Origin: Clostridium estertheticum
Lineage (GTDB): Bacteria; Bacillota; Clostridia; Clostridiales; Clostridiaceae
Assembly: GCF_011065935.2 (NCBI RefSeq)
Contig: NZ_JAAMNH020000001.1
Location: 4,485,001 to 4,549,000 of the forward strand
Reading direction: 5' to 3'
DNA length: 64,000 bases
Part shown: positions 44,271 through 53,140 of the stretch, in pieces
Position numbering within the stretch: the stretch's first letter is position 1
Layout of the letters: every line of letters begins with the position of its first letter
The notes under the pieces: model-generated
Database searches by the model: none
Told to the model about the DNA's origin: nothing
The model's input: only the letters and a program-made list of their open reading frames with translations
Made by a program: the position numbers and the translations under genes

Positions 44271-47261
44271 TTATATACCTTCTGCTACTTCAACTTCTAT
44301 AGTATATAAGTTTCCCTTATAGAAACCTGTTACAGTTGTTTTACCAGGTTTTACTGCTGTAACGATACCAGTTGCATTTACTGTAGCTACTTCATCATTA
44401 GTAGAGGCCCAAGTTGTCTCAGCTTGTACTTCTTTTTCAATTCCGTACTGATCTTTACCTAATAAAACAATCTGTCCTGTTGTCTCGAGATTAGCATTTC
44501 CATCTTCATCTTTACCAATTAATAACTGTACTCCTGCTACATCTTTTCTTTCATCCACAGTGTCTTTGATTACAACTGTTGATTTATCAACTATTAATGC
44601 ATCATCAGAGAATGTTAAATATATTGAAGATGTTTTTCCATTAGCTGTAAGAATGCTTATTGTTATAAGTGAATCTTTATCCCCAATACCTGTTGTAGCA
44701 TCATTTGCTTTAGCTTTAACGCTTATTGTTGAACCAGCTTTAGTTACAGTAACTAAACTTGAATCAGCAATTACACTAATTGCACTTGCAGGAACGTCTA
44801 TTGCTCCACCATTTACTTTATAAGTTAATAATACTGTTTGATCCTTAGTATCATCAGTTGAATTGTATACTTTGTAATTATTCGCATCAAATGCTATTGA
44901 GTTTATATTTGTGTTATCCCCAATAGTTACATTTACAGTTAATTTTATAGCATCATCAGCCATTGATTTTACTACTATTGTATCAGTTCCTGTTTTTTTA
45001 CCAGTGTATGTTACATACATCTTCTTAGCTAATACATCATAAGAAACTACTGCGCTAACTTTTGTTCCATCTGCGGTTGTAGCTGTTACCATTGCAGGAT
45101 CAGTTATAGCTCTTGCATATTGATCAAGTATGACTATTTCTTTTTTAACAGTAGCTCCAGGAATTATTGCAATGGTGGTGTCTGCTAATGTTATAGTTTT
45201 TACTGTACTCTTAGCTTTTACAGTTACATTTAATGTATCTTTAATGACCCCCGCTCCGTCTATTGCCTTACTTCCAACGATTACCGCTAATGTTGTGTCT
45301 ACAGCATAATTATTTACTGATGCTGCATTTGGAGCGAATTTTACAGCTATTCCTTCAGCATCCACTGATGTAGCATCTATAATAAGTCCTTTTTCATTAT
45401 GCTTATAATAAACAATACTTGCAAAACTCGCAATAACATTTGCACCATTTTTAGTTGAGATAGTCCAATCTTTAGTATCAGGAGTTATTTTATCACCTTT
45501 GTTATCTTTTACACTTATTACTCTGTAAACAGGGGCTACCGCATTAGCTACTATACTATAGTCTGCAATGTTATCCCCAAGTTCTATTGATTGAAGTGAT
45601 GTAACTTCTGCAGAAACTACTACATCATAAGTTGCAGCTGTTCCATTAACATTTACACGTACTGTATAGTCTCCAGCCTCTATAGCCGCAAACCTTAATG
45701 ATTTAACTGCCTCTGTAGTTGCTATCTTGCCATCTTTATCTAATTTTTCGACTATTACTTTGTTAGATACTACCCCATTTTTTAAAACTGAAACGTTAAC
45801 ATTATTAGAAGTTACGTCTATAACTTCATTATGAGTATTTCTTATCACTAAATTTGATGTTTGTTTTATATCAACTTTAAGTTTTGATAATGTTATTGCA
45901 TTAATCTTTGTTGCAACTGGATTTAATGTAGTTACTACCTCAAATTTTTCAGATTTTATAGTTGCTTCTGCATCAAAGGCCGTCCCTACATATGGAGTAA
46001 CTTCATATCTTCCGACTTTTGCTGTTTTAGCACTGATTACTATATCACTTTTATCAGCACTAGTACCACCTCTCAGTGTGGCTGTAACTGTTATATCACT
46101 TGCAACTGTATTCACAGTTTTAGCGGTTACATTGAATTTAATCATATTTGGTGTTAATAAAACACCATCATTTCGAGCTATTTTATTATATTTAATATCT
46201 TCATTATTAAACTTAGTAACTGGATTTTCTGAAGTTAACCTAACTGCTGTAAGTTTAGCTTGTCCTACTTGAACTGTATAAGTAGCTTTAGCGCCATTAG
46301 CAATATTATATGCACTTATTGTTATTTTGCCTGGTTTTATAGCTTTGAATGTTACTTTATTTAATTGTGTATCATTGTCAGTTTGCGATTCATTTCCCAG
46401 TATTCCAGTATCATCAATTAAATCCATACCTGCATCTACTACCCATCTTACTAAGGTTTTATCTGTACCTGCATCTGACATTGGGTTGTTAAATTGATTT
46501 CTTATATCAGCTGTTAAAGTTACCCCTGCATCCCCTGCTAAGATAGTATCTACGGATGAAGATACCCCTATAATTGACTTAGGAGAAATGATTCCATCTT
46601 TTGCCACTATGTATGCAGAGCTTATTGAAGTTATTAATTTAGCCGTTTTATCTGTTGCATCTTTATCAAATTTTTCTACTTTAACAACTACAGCGTCATT
46701 TTCAACCAATTCTTTTGCTATTGTGATTTTTGCCATATTATTCTCTGCCCCTAATGTTACTTCTCTTGTTAAAGGCATGCCATTTACTGTTGCTGTTACT
46801 TTATAAGAAGAATCTGTTACTATATTATAAGTCTTTCCATATTGATCTACTGCTGTAAAATAAACAACATTGGATGTATTGGTAATTGCATTTGTTATAT
46901 TAGTAAATGTTGCTAGGTATGATGTATCCTTAACACCTGCTGCATCTTTATCTGCAGCATCAAATTTAATTTCTTTTTCAGCATTCTTATAAACTACAGC
47001 TGGTATAACACTAGCTTCTACTTTTAATCCATTTGTATTGTTAATCCAATCCCCTTGAAAATTTTTAACATAAACTGCTCCACCTGCAACTATCGCACTA
47101 CCTATTTCAACAAGGTTTGCTTGGTCATTAACATAAGCTAAGTCAAAAGCTTTGCTACCTATTACAACTGTACCACTCGGCATTGCAGCAAAAGCTGAGA
47201 AAGATGTTGATCCCGCTATCATTAAAGCAGTAAGAACAGAACTTGTAATTCTCTTGTTCAT
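44271..47261 (-). CDS. Very large surface protein, module A plus bacterial Ig-like domains
   Basis: 996 residues: a signal peptide (1-25), module A (about 27-110, GTVVIGSKAFDLAYVND, GGAVYVKNFQGDWINN, EASVIPAVVYK), then eight or so Ig-like domains. The last is a clear Big_2 domain (TTWASTNDEVATVNATGIVTAVKPGKTTVTG); another has TLADTTIAIIPGATVKKEIVILDQYAR. No standard cell-wall anchor is visible. ATG 47261 follows GGGGG; longer starts lie in the leader. Unlike the other two large module A genes it has no module B partner beside it. Likely a wall-associated structural or adhesive protein. Confidence 0.84.
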   Translation of the reverse strand: MNKRITSSVLTALMIAGSTSFSAFAAMPSGTVVIGSKAFDLAYVNDQANLVEIGSAIVAGGAVYVKNFQGDWINNTNGLKVEASVIPAVVYKNAEKEIKFDAADKDAAGVKDTSYLATFTNITNAITNTSNVVYFTAVDQYGKTYNIVTDSSYKVTATVNGMPLTREVTLGAENNMAKITIAKELVENDAVVVKVEKFDKDATDKTAKLITSISSAYIVAKDGIISPKSIIGVSSSVDTILAGDAGVTLTADIRNQFNNPMSDAGTDKTLVRWVVDAGMDLIDDTGILGNESQTDNDTQLNKVTFKAIKPGKITISAYNIANGAKATYTVQVGQAKLTAVRLTSENPVTKFNNEDIKYNKIARNDGVLLTPNMIKFNVTAKTVNTVASDITVTATLRGGTSADKSDIVISAKTAKVGRYEVTPYVGTAFDAEATIKSEKFEVVTTLNPVATKINAITLSKLKVDIKQTSNLVIRNTHNEVIDVTSNNVNVSVLKNGVVSNKVIVEKLDKDGKIATTEAVKSLRFAAIEAGDYTVRVNVNGTAATYDVVVSAEVTSLQSIELGDNIADYSIVANAVAPVYRVISVKDNKGDKITPDTKDWTISTKNGANVIASFASIVYYKHNEKGLIIDATSVDAEGIAVKFAPNAASVNNYAVDTTLAVIVGSKAIDGAGVIKDTLNVTVKAKSTVKTITLADTTIAIIPGATVKKEIVILDQYARAITDPAMVTATTADGTKVSAVVSYDVLAKKMYVTYTGKKTGTDTIVVKSMADDAIKLTVNVTIGDNTNINSIAFDANNYKVYNSTDDTKDQTVLLTYKVNGGAIDVPASAISVIADSSLVTVTKAGSTISVKAKANDATTGIGDKDSLITISILTANGKTSSIYLTFSDDALIVDKSTVVIKDTVDERKDVAGVQLLIGKDEDGNANLETTGQIVLLGKDQYGIEKEVQAETTWASTNDEVATVNATGIVTAVKPGKTTVTGFYKGNLYTIEVEVAEGI

Positions 47262-47776
47262 ATATTTGTACCCCCATTTATTTAAGTTTAATTTATATAC
47301 TTTATTAACTATCACTAATCAAATATTAATTATTGTTTTCAGTTCTTTTAATTTAAGTTAGTTATATTTTGTGTCTTATACTCAATATCTAATTTTTAAA
47401 ACTAGTTTTCTCTACTTCAGAATTAGCTATGTTACCTTATGCTCCAACACCTATTACTAATATAACTCAAATTATACCATTAAAGTTTAAATTATACTAT
47501 ACCCAAACTTCACACAACTTTTATATGATTTATGTAGTGAGCTAGAAAAAGAGACCCGCCACCGAAATTCGGTTTTGAGGTGCATGGTGACTAAATAGCC
47601 TGTGAAATATCGTTATATTTCACAGGCTATTTAGCATAGATATTGGCATTTAAAGAAGAGTAATTTTTACAATAAAAAATTGTATGAATAGTAAATTTAT
47701 GGTATATTTAATTTACAAAGTCAATTAGAATCTGAATAGTATCTTATGAAAATAAATATTGCAGGAGGATAAGTTA
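47262..47776. other. Intergenic region with perfect hairpin
   Basis: About 515 bases without a gene. It contains the leader of the large surface protein (AT-rich), a small palindrome ACCGAAATTCGGT near 47562-47574 and the 20-bp perfect inverted repeat at 47591-47634. Confidence 0.4.
47591..47634. repeat. Perfect 20-bp inverted repeat
   Basis: CTAAATAGCCTGTGAAATAT - CGTT - ATATTTCACAGGCTATTTAG. No T-tract follows on either strand, so it is not a typical intrinsic terminator, although it could stop or stabilise transcripts. Confidence 0.7.
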
Positions 47777-47992
47777 ATGGAACGAGAAAAGAAATGTCCA
47801 GACTGTGGCTGTGAAAAAATTGCACAGGCTAAACTTGATATTAATGCAAAAGTATACCCTATTGACGCATTTTTCAAAATTATGAATGGTTCAGAAGTGA
47901 GTGCAGAGATATGTACAAAAAAATCAACTTCACTAAATTTACATTTATTTGACGATGAAGAACCTACCCTCCCATATTTTTTTCTTTTATAA
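47777..47992 (+). CDS. Small zinc-ribbon-like protein, possibly altered at its C-terminus
   Basis: 71 residues starting EREKKCPDCGCEKIAQAKLD, with KVYPIDAFFKIMNGSEVSAEICTK after it. The CPDC pair and a later Cys look like a zinc ribbon, but the expected second Cys of the last pair is missing: after CTK the sequence becomes KSTSLNLHLFDDEEPTLPYFFLL, unlike a ribbon. A strong AGGAGG site precedes the ATG, so it is likely translated. A frameshift or tail replacement is possible. Function unknown. Confidence 0.6.
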   Translation: MEREKKCPDCGCEKIAQAKLDINAKVYPIDAFFKIMNGSEVSAEICTKKSTSLNLHLFDDEEPTLPYFFLL

Positions 47993-48077
47993 CTTATACC
48001 AAACATAATTAACTATCCTTTATTTATTCTATTATTCAGCTTAATCAATGGATTTTTATCGTTGCACACTATCTGGG

Positions 48078-49157
48078 TCACCACCTGTTAATATTGCTAG
48101 TGATGCCTTGTGGAGTCCATTGAGTCATACCTTCAACTTCCATAATAGATAGTGTTTCTATTATAACCTCCCTTTTTCCTTTTATTAAAAATAAAATTTC
48201 TTCTAAGTTCTTAGGCTTATTTCTTAGTAAACTCAATATTTGATTTTGCAATATTGATAAATTATAAGAATCCACATCTTGGCAAGTACTTATATTCAAA
48301 CAATTTTTCTTATCTACTAATTGATTCGGTGTTAAATATATTTTAGCTCCTTCTTCAATTAACTTGTTAGTTCCTTTACCTTCTTCAGCATAAATATTAT
48401 TTGGTGCTGCATAAATCTCAGTTTTATTTTCTTTGGCGAATTTAGCAGTTGTTAATGCTCCACTTCTTTCACTTGCTTCAACAACCAGCAGCTTTTCACA
48501 CCATGCACTTAATAGGTAGTTTCTCATTATAAAATTGCTTTGAATTGGCTTTGTAGATGGTAAAAACCCAGAAATCACAGCTCCATTTTCTATTATCCTA
48601 TTCATTAAGACTGAATGTTCGCAAGGATAACATATATCCACACCACTTCCTAAAAAAGCAAGAGTGTACCCACCACTTTTTAGGCAACCTGTGTGAGCGT
48701 AGCTATCAATTCCCTTTGCCATTCCACTTATTACAGTTACATTATTTTGAGCTAAATATTCGCCTGTTTCTGCTGCGACCTTTTTACCATACTCTGTACA
48801 TCTTCTTGCTCCTACAATTCCAACACTTAAATTTTCTTTTATAATAGTACCCCTGTAAAATAACACAATTGGTGATTTCGAGCATAGTTTCGCTTTTTCT
48901 TTATACAATTCATCACTACAAGTAAGTACTTTTATTTCTCTTGCTTTACATTCTTTAATTATATTCTGTGCATTTTCCAAGGATTTTGAAGTAATTAATT
49001 CTTCAAGTTGATTTATATTTAATACATTAATATTTTCTAATTCATCTTTAGTTGCATTGTAAATACAATAGGGGTTTTTGTAATGTTGTAAAAGTTTTTT
49101 AGCTGTAACAGGTCCTATTCCCTTTATTAAGCTTAGCCATAGCCAATATACTTCCAT
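48078..49157 (-). CDS. dprA: DNA-processing protein DprA
   Basis: 359 residues: an N-terminal helix-hairpin-helix (WLSLIKGIGPVTAKKLLQHY), then the Rossmann-like DprA domain with SVGIVGARRCTEYGKKVA, VISGMAKGIDSYAHTGCL, TLAFLGSGVDICYP and KLLVVEASERSGALTTAKFA, and a C-terminal winged helix. It loads RecA on incoming single-stranded DNA during transformation. AAGGAG precedes ATG 49157. It follows comM by 22 bp on the same strand, the usual clostridial arrangement. Confidence 0.95.
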   Translation of the reverse strand: MEVYWLWLSLIKGIGPVTAKKLLQHYKNPYCIYNATKDELENINVLNINQLEELITSKSLENAQNIIKECKAREIKVLTCSDELYKEKAKLCSKSPIVLFYRGTIIKENLSVGIVGARRCTEYGKKVAAETGEYLAQNNVTVISGMAKGIDSYAHTGCLKSGGYTLAFLGSGVDICYPCEHSVLMNRIIENGAVISGFLPSTKPIQSNFIMRNYLLSAWCEKLLVVEASERSGALTTAKFAKENKTEIYAAPNNIYAEEGKGTNKLIEEGAKIYLTPNQLVDKKNCLNISTCQDVDSYNLSILQNQILSLLRNKPKNLEEILFLIKGKREVIIETLSIMEVEGMTQWTPQGITSNINRW

Positions 49158-49179
49158 AATGTTCTCCTTAAGTTATAAA

Positions 49180-50721
49180 TTAAATCATAGCAATCATTTT
49201 TGATTGTTCCTTATCCAAATCTCTGCACATTAATGCTTTCGCTACATGGGTCTTTTTAATATCCTTAGAATTGTCCATATCTGCAAAGGTACGTGATAAC
49301 TTTAAAAATTTATGATAGCTTCTCGCACTAAAATTAAATCTATCAAAAGCTTTTTTCAAAAATTCTATACTCTCTTTGTCTAATGAACAAAATTCTTTAA
49401 TGTGAGAGGTTGTCATTTGTGCATTACGATTTATGTTCTCTATTTTTTCAAATCTTTTCTGTTGAATCTTTCTTGCATTCTCTACTTTTTCTCTTAGCTC
49501 TTTTGATGTACTACTTGATTTACTATTTGAAATATCTATGAAATTAACTGGCTGAACATATTTTTGTATATCTATTCTATCTAATATTGGTCCTGAAATT
49601 TTTTCTCTATATCTAAGCACTTCATAATCAGTGCACCGACATCTACTTGTTCCACGATAACCACAGGGGCAGGGGTTCATTGCTGCAATCAGCATAAAAT
49701 TAGATGGATATGTATTGGTATATTTTACTCTTGATATAGTTACATTACCATCTTCTAATGGCTGTCTTAATGAATCTAGAGCTTGTTTATTAAATTCTGC
49801 TATCTCATCTAAAAATAAAACCCCATTATGTGCTAGAGATATTTCTCCTGGCATAGCGTTATTGCCCCCACCTATAATTGAATTCATTGATGCATTGTGA
49901 TGTGGCGCTCTAAAAGGCCTTTCTGTTATTAGATTACCTTTACTTTTCAAAAGTCCTGAAACACTATATATTTTTGTTACTTCTAATGCTTCCTGCTCAT
50001 TCATGCCTGGAAGTATTGTTGGAATCCGCTTTGCAATCATTGACTTTCCACAGCCCGGTGTTCCTGTCATAAGCATATTATGTCCTCCTGCAGCTGCTAC
50101 TAATATAAATTCTATAATTCCTTCTTGCCCTTTTACATCTTCAAAATCTAGCAAATTTGTTCTTTTTATCTTTTGATTAGCTTTGCCGCTTATTACAGGT
50201 TTATATGGATTAACCCTCTCTATAAATTCAATAACTTCTTGTAGAGTTTCAAAAGCAAATATATTAACATCTTTAACTAAGGATGCCTCTTCCATATTTT
50301 CTTTAGCTACCACTATATTATTTATTCCACTATTTTTAGCAGCAATAACCATGGGCAAAATTCCACTGCATGCTCTTAAATCTGCATTTAAAGAAAGTTC
50401 TCCAATAAATCCGATTTTTTCTATTTCATTAACAGTTATTTGTTTTGAACGTATTAAAATCCCTATAGCCATACCTAAATCAAAATGGGATCCACTCTTT
50501 TTTATATCACTTGGAGATAAATTAATTACTATTTTCATTTTCGGTAATTCATATTTAGCATTTTTTATTGCAGCTTCTAACCTTTCTTTTGATTCTTTTA
50601 CTGTGGTATCTCCAAGCCCTACAATATTAATGCTTGGCTTTCCATATATAGTGTCTGTTTCTATTTTAACAGTATAAGCATCTATACCTGCTAACGAAAA
50701 ACTATTAACTACTGATGCCAT
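49180..50721 (-). CDS. comM: YifB/ComM-family Mg-chelatase-like AAA+ protein
   Basis: 513 residues: an N-terminal Lon-like fold (residues ~20-150), an AAA+ core with Walker A TGTPGCGKSMIA, Walker B GVLFLDEIAEF and AMNPCPCG, and the C-terminal Mg_chelatase_C part (FNFSARSYHKFLKLSRTFADM). ComM is a hexameric helicase for branch migration in natural transformation. Its Walker B region is the source of the duplicated fragment at 42838. The ATG at 50721 overlaps the end of the transposase-like gene by 17 bases and precedes dprA. Confidence 0.94.
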   Translation of the reverse strand: MASVVNSFSLAGIDAYTVKIETDTIYGKPSINIVGLGDTTVKESKERLEAAIKNAKYELPKMKIVINLSPSDIKKSGSHFDLGMAIGILIRSKQITVNEIEKIGFIGELSLNADLRACSGILPMVIAAKNSGINNIVVAKENMEEASLVKDVNIFAFETLQEVIEFIERVNPYKPVISGKANQKIKRTNLLDFEDVKGQEGIIEFILVAAAGGHNMLMTGTPGCGKSMIAKRIPTILPGMNEQEALEVTKIYSVSGLLKSKGNLITERPFRAPHHNASMNSIIGGGNNAMPGEISLAHNGVLFLDEIAEFNKQALDSLRQPLEDGNVTISRVKYTNTYPSNFMLIAAMNPCPCGYRGTSRCRCTDYEVLRYREKISGPILDRIDIQKYVQPVNFIDISNSKSSSTSKELREKVENARKIQQKRFEKIENINRNAQMTTSHIKEFCSLDKESIEFLKKAFDRFNFSARSYHKFLKLSRTFADMDNSKDIKKTHVAKALMCRDLDKEQSKMIAMI

Positions 50722-51298
50722 CTATCTCATCTTCTCCCTTTTTTAATTTATCCATTATAGCGGTTTCCACAAATTTTTTATATAATTCTCTTTCTTTGCC
50801 TTTTTTAAAATATGAAAGCACGTCTTTTGATGTTATTAATTTCTCTTCTTTTTCTCCGATGTACATACTATAGCTACTCCAGTTATAATCCTCAGGTTTT
50901 TCAACCATATTGGCTTTAACAGGGTTAAGATGAATATATCTGCTTGTATCAAGCATTTGTGAGTCCGATTCTATAAGCTCTGCAAAATATCTATCTTGAT
51001 ATAAATGGCCGATATAATTATATTTATCATTAAAAAACTTAGCGTAGATACTGCTTACCCTGGCCATAAAGTCTTTCATATGTCTTTCTTTTGTTTTTAA
51101 AAGTATATGTATATGATTATCCATTAGGCAGTAGCAAGTTATTTCGTAATCATTATTAAAGTGTTCTATAGCTTCTTTAATAATTTCTAAGTATACCTGG
51201 AAATCTTCATCATCTTTAAAAATATCACTTCTTCTATTACCTCTACATGTTATATGATAGCTTGTGTTTCGATACCAAATACGTGCAAGATTTGTCAT
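50705..51298 (-). CDS. REP-associated tyrosine transposase-like (RAYT, Y1) protein
   Basis: 197 residues of the Y1_Tnp fold: N-terminal ARIWYRNTSYHITCRGNRR, the metal-binding HUH-type YCLMDNHIHILL, a candidate nucleophilic Tyr in VSSIYAKFF, and YIGHLYQDRYFAELIESD with YIHLNPVKANMVEKPEDYNWSSY. This matches single-copy RAYT proteins rather than mobile IS200/IS605. No IS ends are seen. It overlaps comM, so it has been stably kept upstream of the competence genes. Repeats with GTAG ends, the usual RAYT substrate type, lie 0.2-2 kb away. Confidence 0.85.
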   Translation of the reverse strand: MTNLARIWYRNTSYHITCRGNRRSDIFKDDEDFQVYLEIIKEAIEHFNNDYEITCYCLMDNHIHILLKTKERHMKDFMARVSSIYAKFFNDKYNYIGHLYQDRYFAELIESDSQMLDTSRYIHLNPVKANMVEKPEDYNWSSYSMYIGEKEEKLITSKDVLSYFKKGKERELYKKFVETAIMDKLKKGEDEIDGISS

Positions 51299-51468
51299 GC
51301 TGTTTATTCCTTTCTTTAGATTTACATTTTAATTCTTGACACCTTTTTCTTTTTTATACCTTGAAAAAATAAAAAATCACCCTCATGGCGAAATCCATAA
51401 GAGTGAATTAATTCGTGTGTTTTCATGTCTTTCTTTCATTATTCATTTTGCTATTCTTGCTAAGTTTA

Positions 51469-51510
51469 GACACCTTTCAGTTTACCCTAGAGGGTTTTAA
51501 ACTTGCTACC
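51469..51510. repeat. REP-like repeat, diverged copy
   Basis: GACACCTTTCAGTTTACCC, then AGAGGGTTTT and ACTTGCTACC. Read on the other strand the unit begins GGTAGCAAG and contains GTAG. Compared with the copy at 53088 the central ~10 bases are missing. Confidence 0.65.
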
Positions 51511-51520
51511 TAAAATAAAA

Positions 51521-51542
51521 ACAAGGCCTGTACAAGCCTTGT
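51521..51542 (-). terminator. Hairpin after frameshifted coiled-coil gene
   Basis: ACAAGGC / GCCTTGT (7 bp), with A-rich sequence on the plus side giving a T-run on the minus strand. Confidence 0.55.
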
Positions 51543-51588
51543 AATGGAGCTTAAATTTTGTTGTTAAACTGGTCTACGCTTTAATATT

Positions 51589-51904
51589 TCAATAATCTAT
51601 TTGATTTCTACCTAGTAGATCTTTCATTACATCTATGTTTTCTTTGACTTCCTTAACGTCCTTTGAAATGCTCTTTATTGAGGTTCCTTGAGGTTCCAAA
51701 TAAATCCACTTTTTCTTCTGTTAATGAACTTGAATCTTTGAAAGCTATTTCATTTTGTTCTTTATGTGCTGTTTGTATTTCTGCTATCACATCTATCTTT
51801 GCTTCTATGGATTCAAGTTTAATTGAGTTCTTTTTTACTTCGGTTTCAACCCTGTTTTGTCCTTCTAGTAGTTTTACAAACATAGCTTTTATTTCATCAT
51901 CCAT
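51589..51904 (-). pseudogene. Small coiled-coil protein gene frameshifted by a 10-bp tandem duplication
   Basis: From ATG 51904 (GAGAGGTG site upstream) the frame reads MDDEIKAMFVKLLEGQNRVE and on through a heptad-like helix to KVDLFGTS, then goes out of frame and stops at 51653-51655. A 10-bp tandem duplication, TTGAGGTTCC at 51678-51687 and 51688-51697, causes this. Removing one copy restores a 101-residue protein ending IKSISKDVKEVKENIDVMKD plus LLGRNQIDY, stop at 51589. Function of the intact coiled-coil protein is unknown. Confidence 0.75.
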
Positions 51905-51988
51905 TTTCTTCACCTCTCATTATAGTATATCTTCAAAATTCTTTTAAAATATAATTTATTAACAAACTTTTCACAAATTATTTTAAAT

Positions 51989-52045
51989 GCCTTTCGGGTT
52001 ACCCCGGGGGTTTTTGTGAGACCCGAAGGGTTAAACTTGCTACTA
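51989..52045. repeat. REP-like repeat with long hairpin
   Basis: CCTTTCGGGT pairs with ACCCGAAGGG across a CCCCGGGGG core, and the unit ends ACTTGCTAC. Same family as 51469 and 53088. Confidence 0.75.
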
Positions 52046-52053
52046 GTTTAATA

Positions 52054-52392
52054 TTATATTTGAGCGAAATTGCTAGTTGATATCTCTATTCCGGTTTTTA
52101 ATATTTCTTCAACTATACCAATAGGTTCTTTATAATCTGCTGATGTAAATGCAAGAGGTTCTAAATCTGCATCATATTCAAGAGTCTGCATGAATAGAAA
52201 TTTAAAGGCATCAACACCTTTCATTCCTTCAAAATAGTCAGAGAAAATTGCCAAATCTATATCACTGTCTTTGTCATAAGTTCCCTTCGCATAAGAACCA
52301 AACAATATTACTTTACTTATTGGAATCTGTGCACCTATTTTTTGCACATACTTCTCTTCTATATTTTGTACTGATTCAGAGACTTTAACCAT
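52054..52392 (-). CDS. MNT-type nucleotidyltransferase (HEPN/MNT antitoxin-like)
   Basis: 112 residues, a minimal nucleotidyltransferase with ISKVILFGSYAKGTYDKDSDIDLAIF, which holds the GS and DxD metal-binding residues. In HEPN/MNT toxin-antitoxin pairs this protein neutralises the HEPN RNase by adding nucleotides to it. An excellent GAGGAGGT site precedes the ATG. It overlaps the decayed HEPN frame by about 30 bases, the normal arrangement of such pairs. The antitoxin is intact while its partner is broken. Confidence 0.85.
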   Translation of the reverse strand: MVKVSESVQNIEEKYVQKIGAQIPISKVILFGSYAKGTYDKDSDIDLAIFSDYFEGMKGVDAFKFLFMQTLEYDADLEPLAFTSADYKEPIGIVEEILKTGIEISTSNFAQI

Positions 52393-52720
52393 TTAAATAC
52401 CTCCTCTGTTCTATCCAATACTTTTTTTCCATTATCCTTAGAAATAGTTGATGATAATTTTTCTTTATAGGATGGATACCTTTCAGCTATATAATTATAT
52501 AATAATATAGTAACTCTCCAAAGAATTCCATGTACTCTTGTGACTTATTATTGAATTTTTGATCATTAATAACTTTTATATTTTTATCCTCATTGAATAT
52601 TTTATTATATACCCTTGCTATATTGTGAGTTCTATCTGCCTCTTCTCCTGTATATAGAACATAAAGACCCTTAACTAGTTTTTCTACTGCTTGTTGGCAC
52701 ATAAATACTACATATAGATA
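52359..52720 (-). pseudogene. HEPN-domain toxin gene, broken at both ends of the domain
   Basis: The frame 52702-52487 encodes MCQQAVEKLVKGLYVLYTGE...THNIARVY...ELLYYY, a clear HEPN segment. It then hits a stop after an 11-nt excess in an AT-rich stretch (52488-52510). In the shifted frame the domain continues as IAERYPSYKEKLSSTISKDN, then GKKVLDRTEEVFKWLKSLNQ, to a stop at 52359 inside the MNT gene. Upstream, the codons YLYVVF are in frame but preceded by three stops, and the first ~25 residues are missing. The toxin is therefore non-functional. Confidence 0.8.
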
Positions 52721-52833
52721 TCACTATTATATCGTCTTTTCTTACATTATTCACTATTTACCTAGACACTATAATCAATCAATATTCTATAAATGTCGTG
52801 AAATAGAACTTTAACGACGAAAAAACTGCTCAA

Positions 52834-52869
52834 ATATATTTTCATATATTTGAGCAGTTCCCATTCCTG
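52834..52869 (-). terminator. Perfect 16-bp hairpin with T-run on minus strand
   Basis: AACTGCTCAAATATAT - TTTC - ATATATTTGAGCAGTT; on the minus strand the hairpin is followed by six Ts. Confidence 0.75.
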
Positions 52870-53006
52870 GCTTCCGCCAAGTTTTTTTGTCCTTATTCTT
52901 TTCTAAGTCTCTCAACTTTTCTAACCAACTTCACATCTGCTAAATCCGCATCAGATGTCCCATCTTCGCCTAGCTTTCGCTTGCCCTCCACGACAAATAC
53001 AGAAAA

Positions 53007-53034
53007 AGAGAACCATCATTTCTGACGGTTCTCT
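53007..53034 (-). terminator. Terminator for surface protein operon
   Basis: AGAGAACC / GGTTCTCT stem extended by ATCA / TGA. The A5 on the plus side becomes T5 after the hairpin on the minus strand. It lies 130 bp beyond the stop of the surface protein gene. Confidence 0.7.
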
Positions 53035-53087
53035 CTCTTCTTAATATTATTGTTTAATTGTTGTTAACATTCTAACTCTCTCGTTTT

Positions 53088-53140
53088 GACACCTTTCGGG
53101 TTACCCTCGGGGGTCTTTGTGAGCGAAGTGAGCTTGCTAC
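53088..53140. repeat. REP-like repeat, longest copy
   Basis: 53 bases from GACACCTTTCGGGTTACCC to GAGCTTGCTAC. Read on the minus strand it starts with GTAG, the tetranucleotide that marks REP sequences bound by RAYT proteins. Related copies are at 30094, 51469 and 51989, with degraded ones at 36963 and 42651. Confidence 0.75.

Larger units (their letters stand above)
51299..51588. other. Intergenic region with repeat and hairpins
   Basis: Holds a hairpin-forming segment near 51376-51405 (TCACCCTCATGG / CCATAAGAGTGA), the REP-like copy at 51469-51510 and the hairpin at 51521-51542. No gene seen. Confidence 0.45.

Noticed and set aside
50705..51298. IS200/IS605 insertion sequence
   Set aside because: The protein has RAYT-type length and motifs, overlaps comM, and no element ends or TnpB are present.
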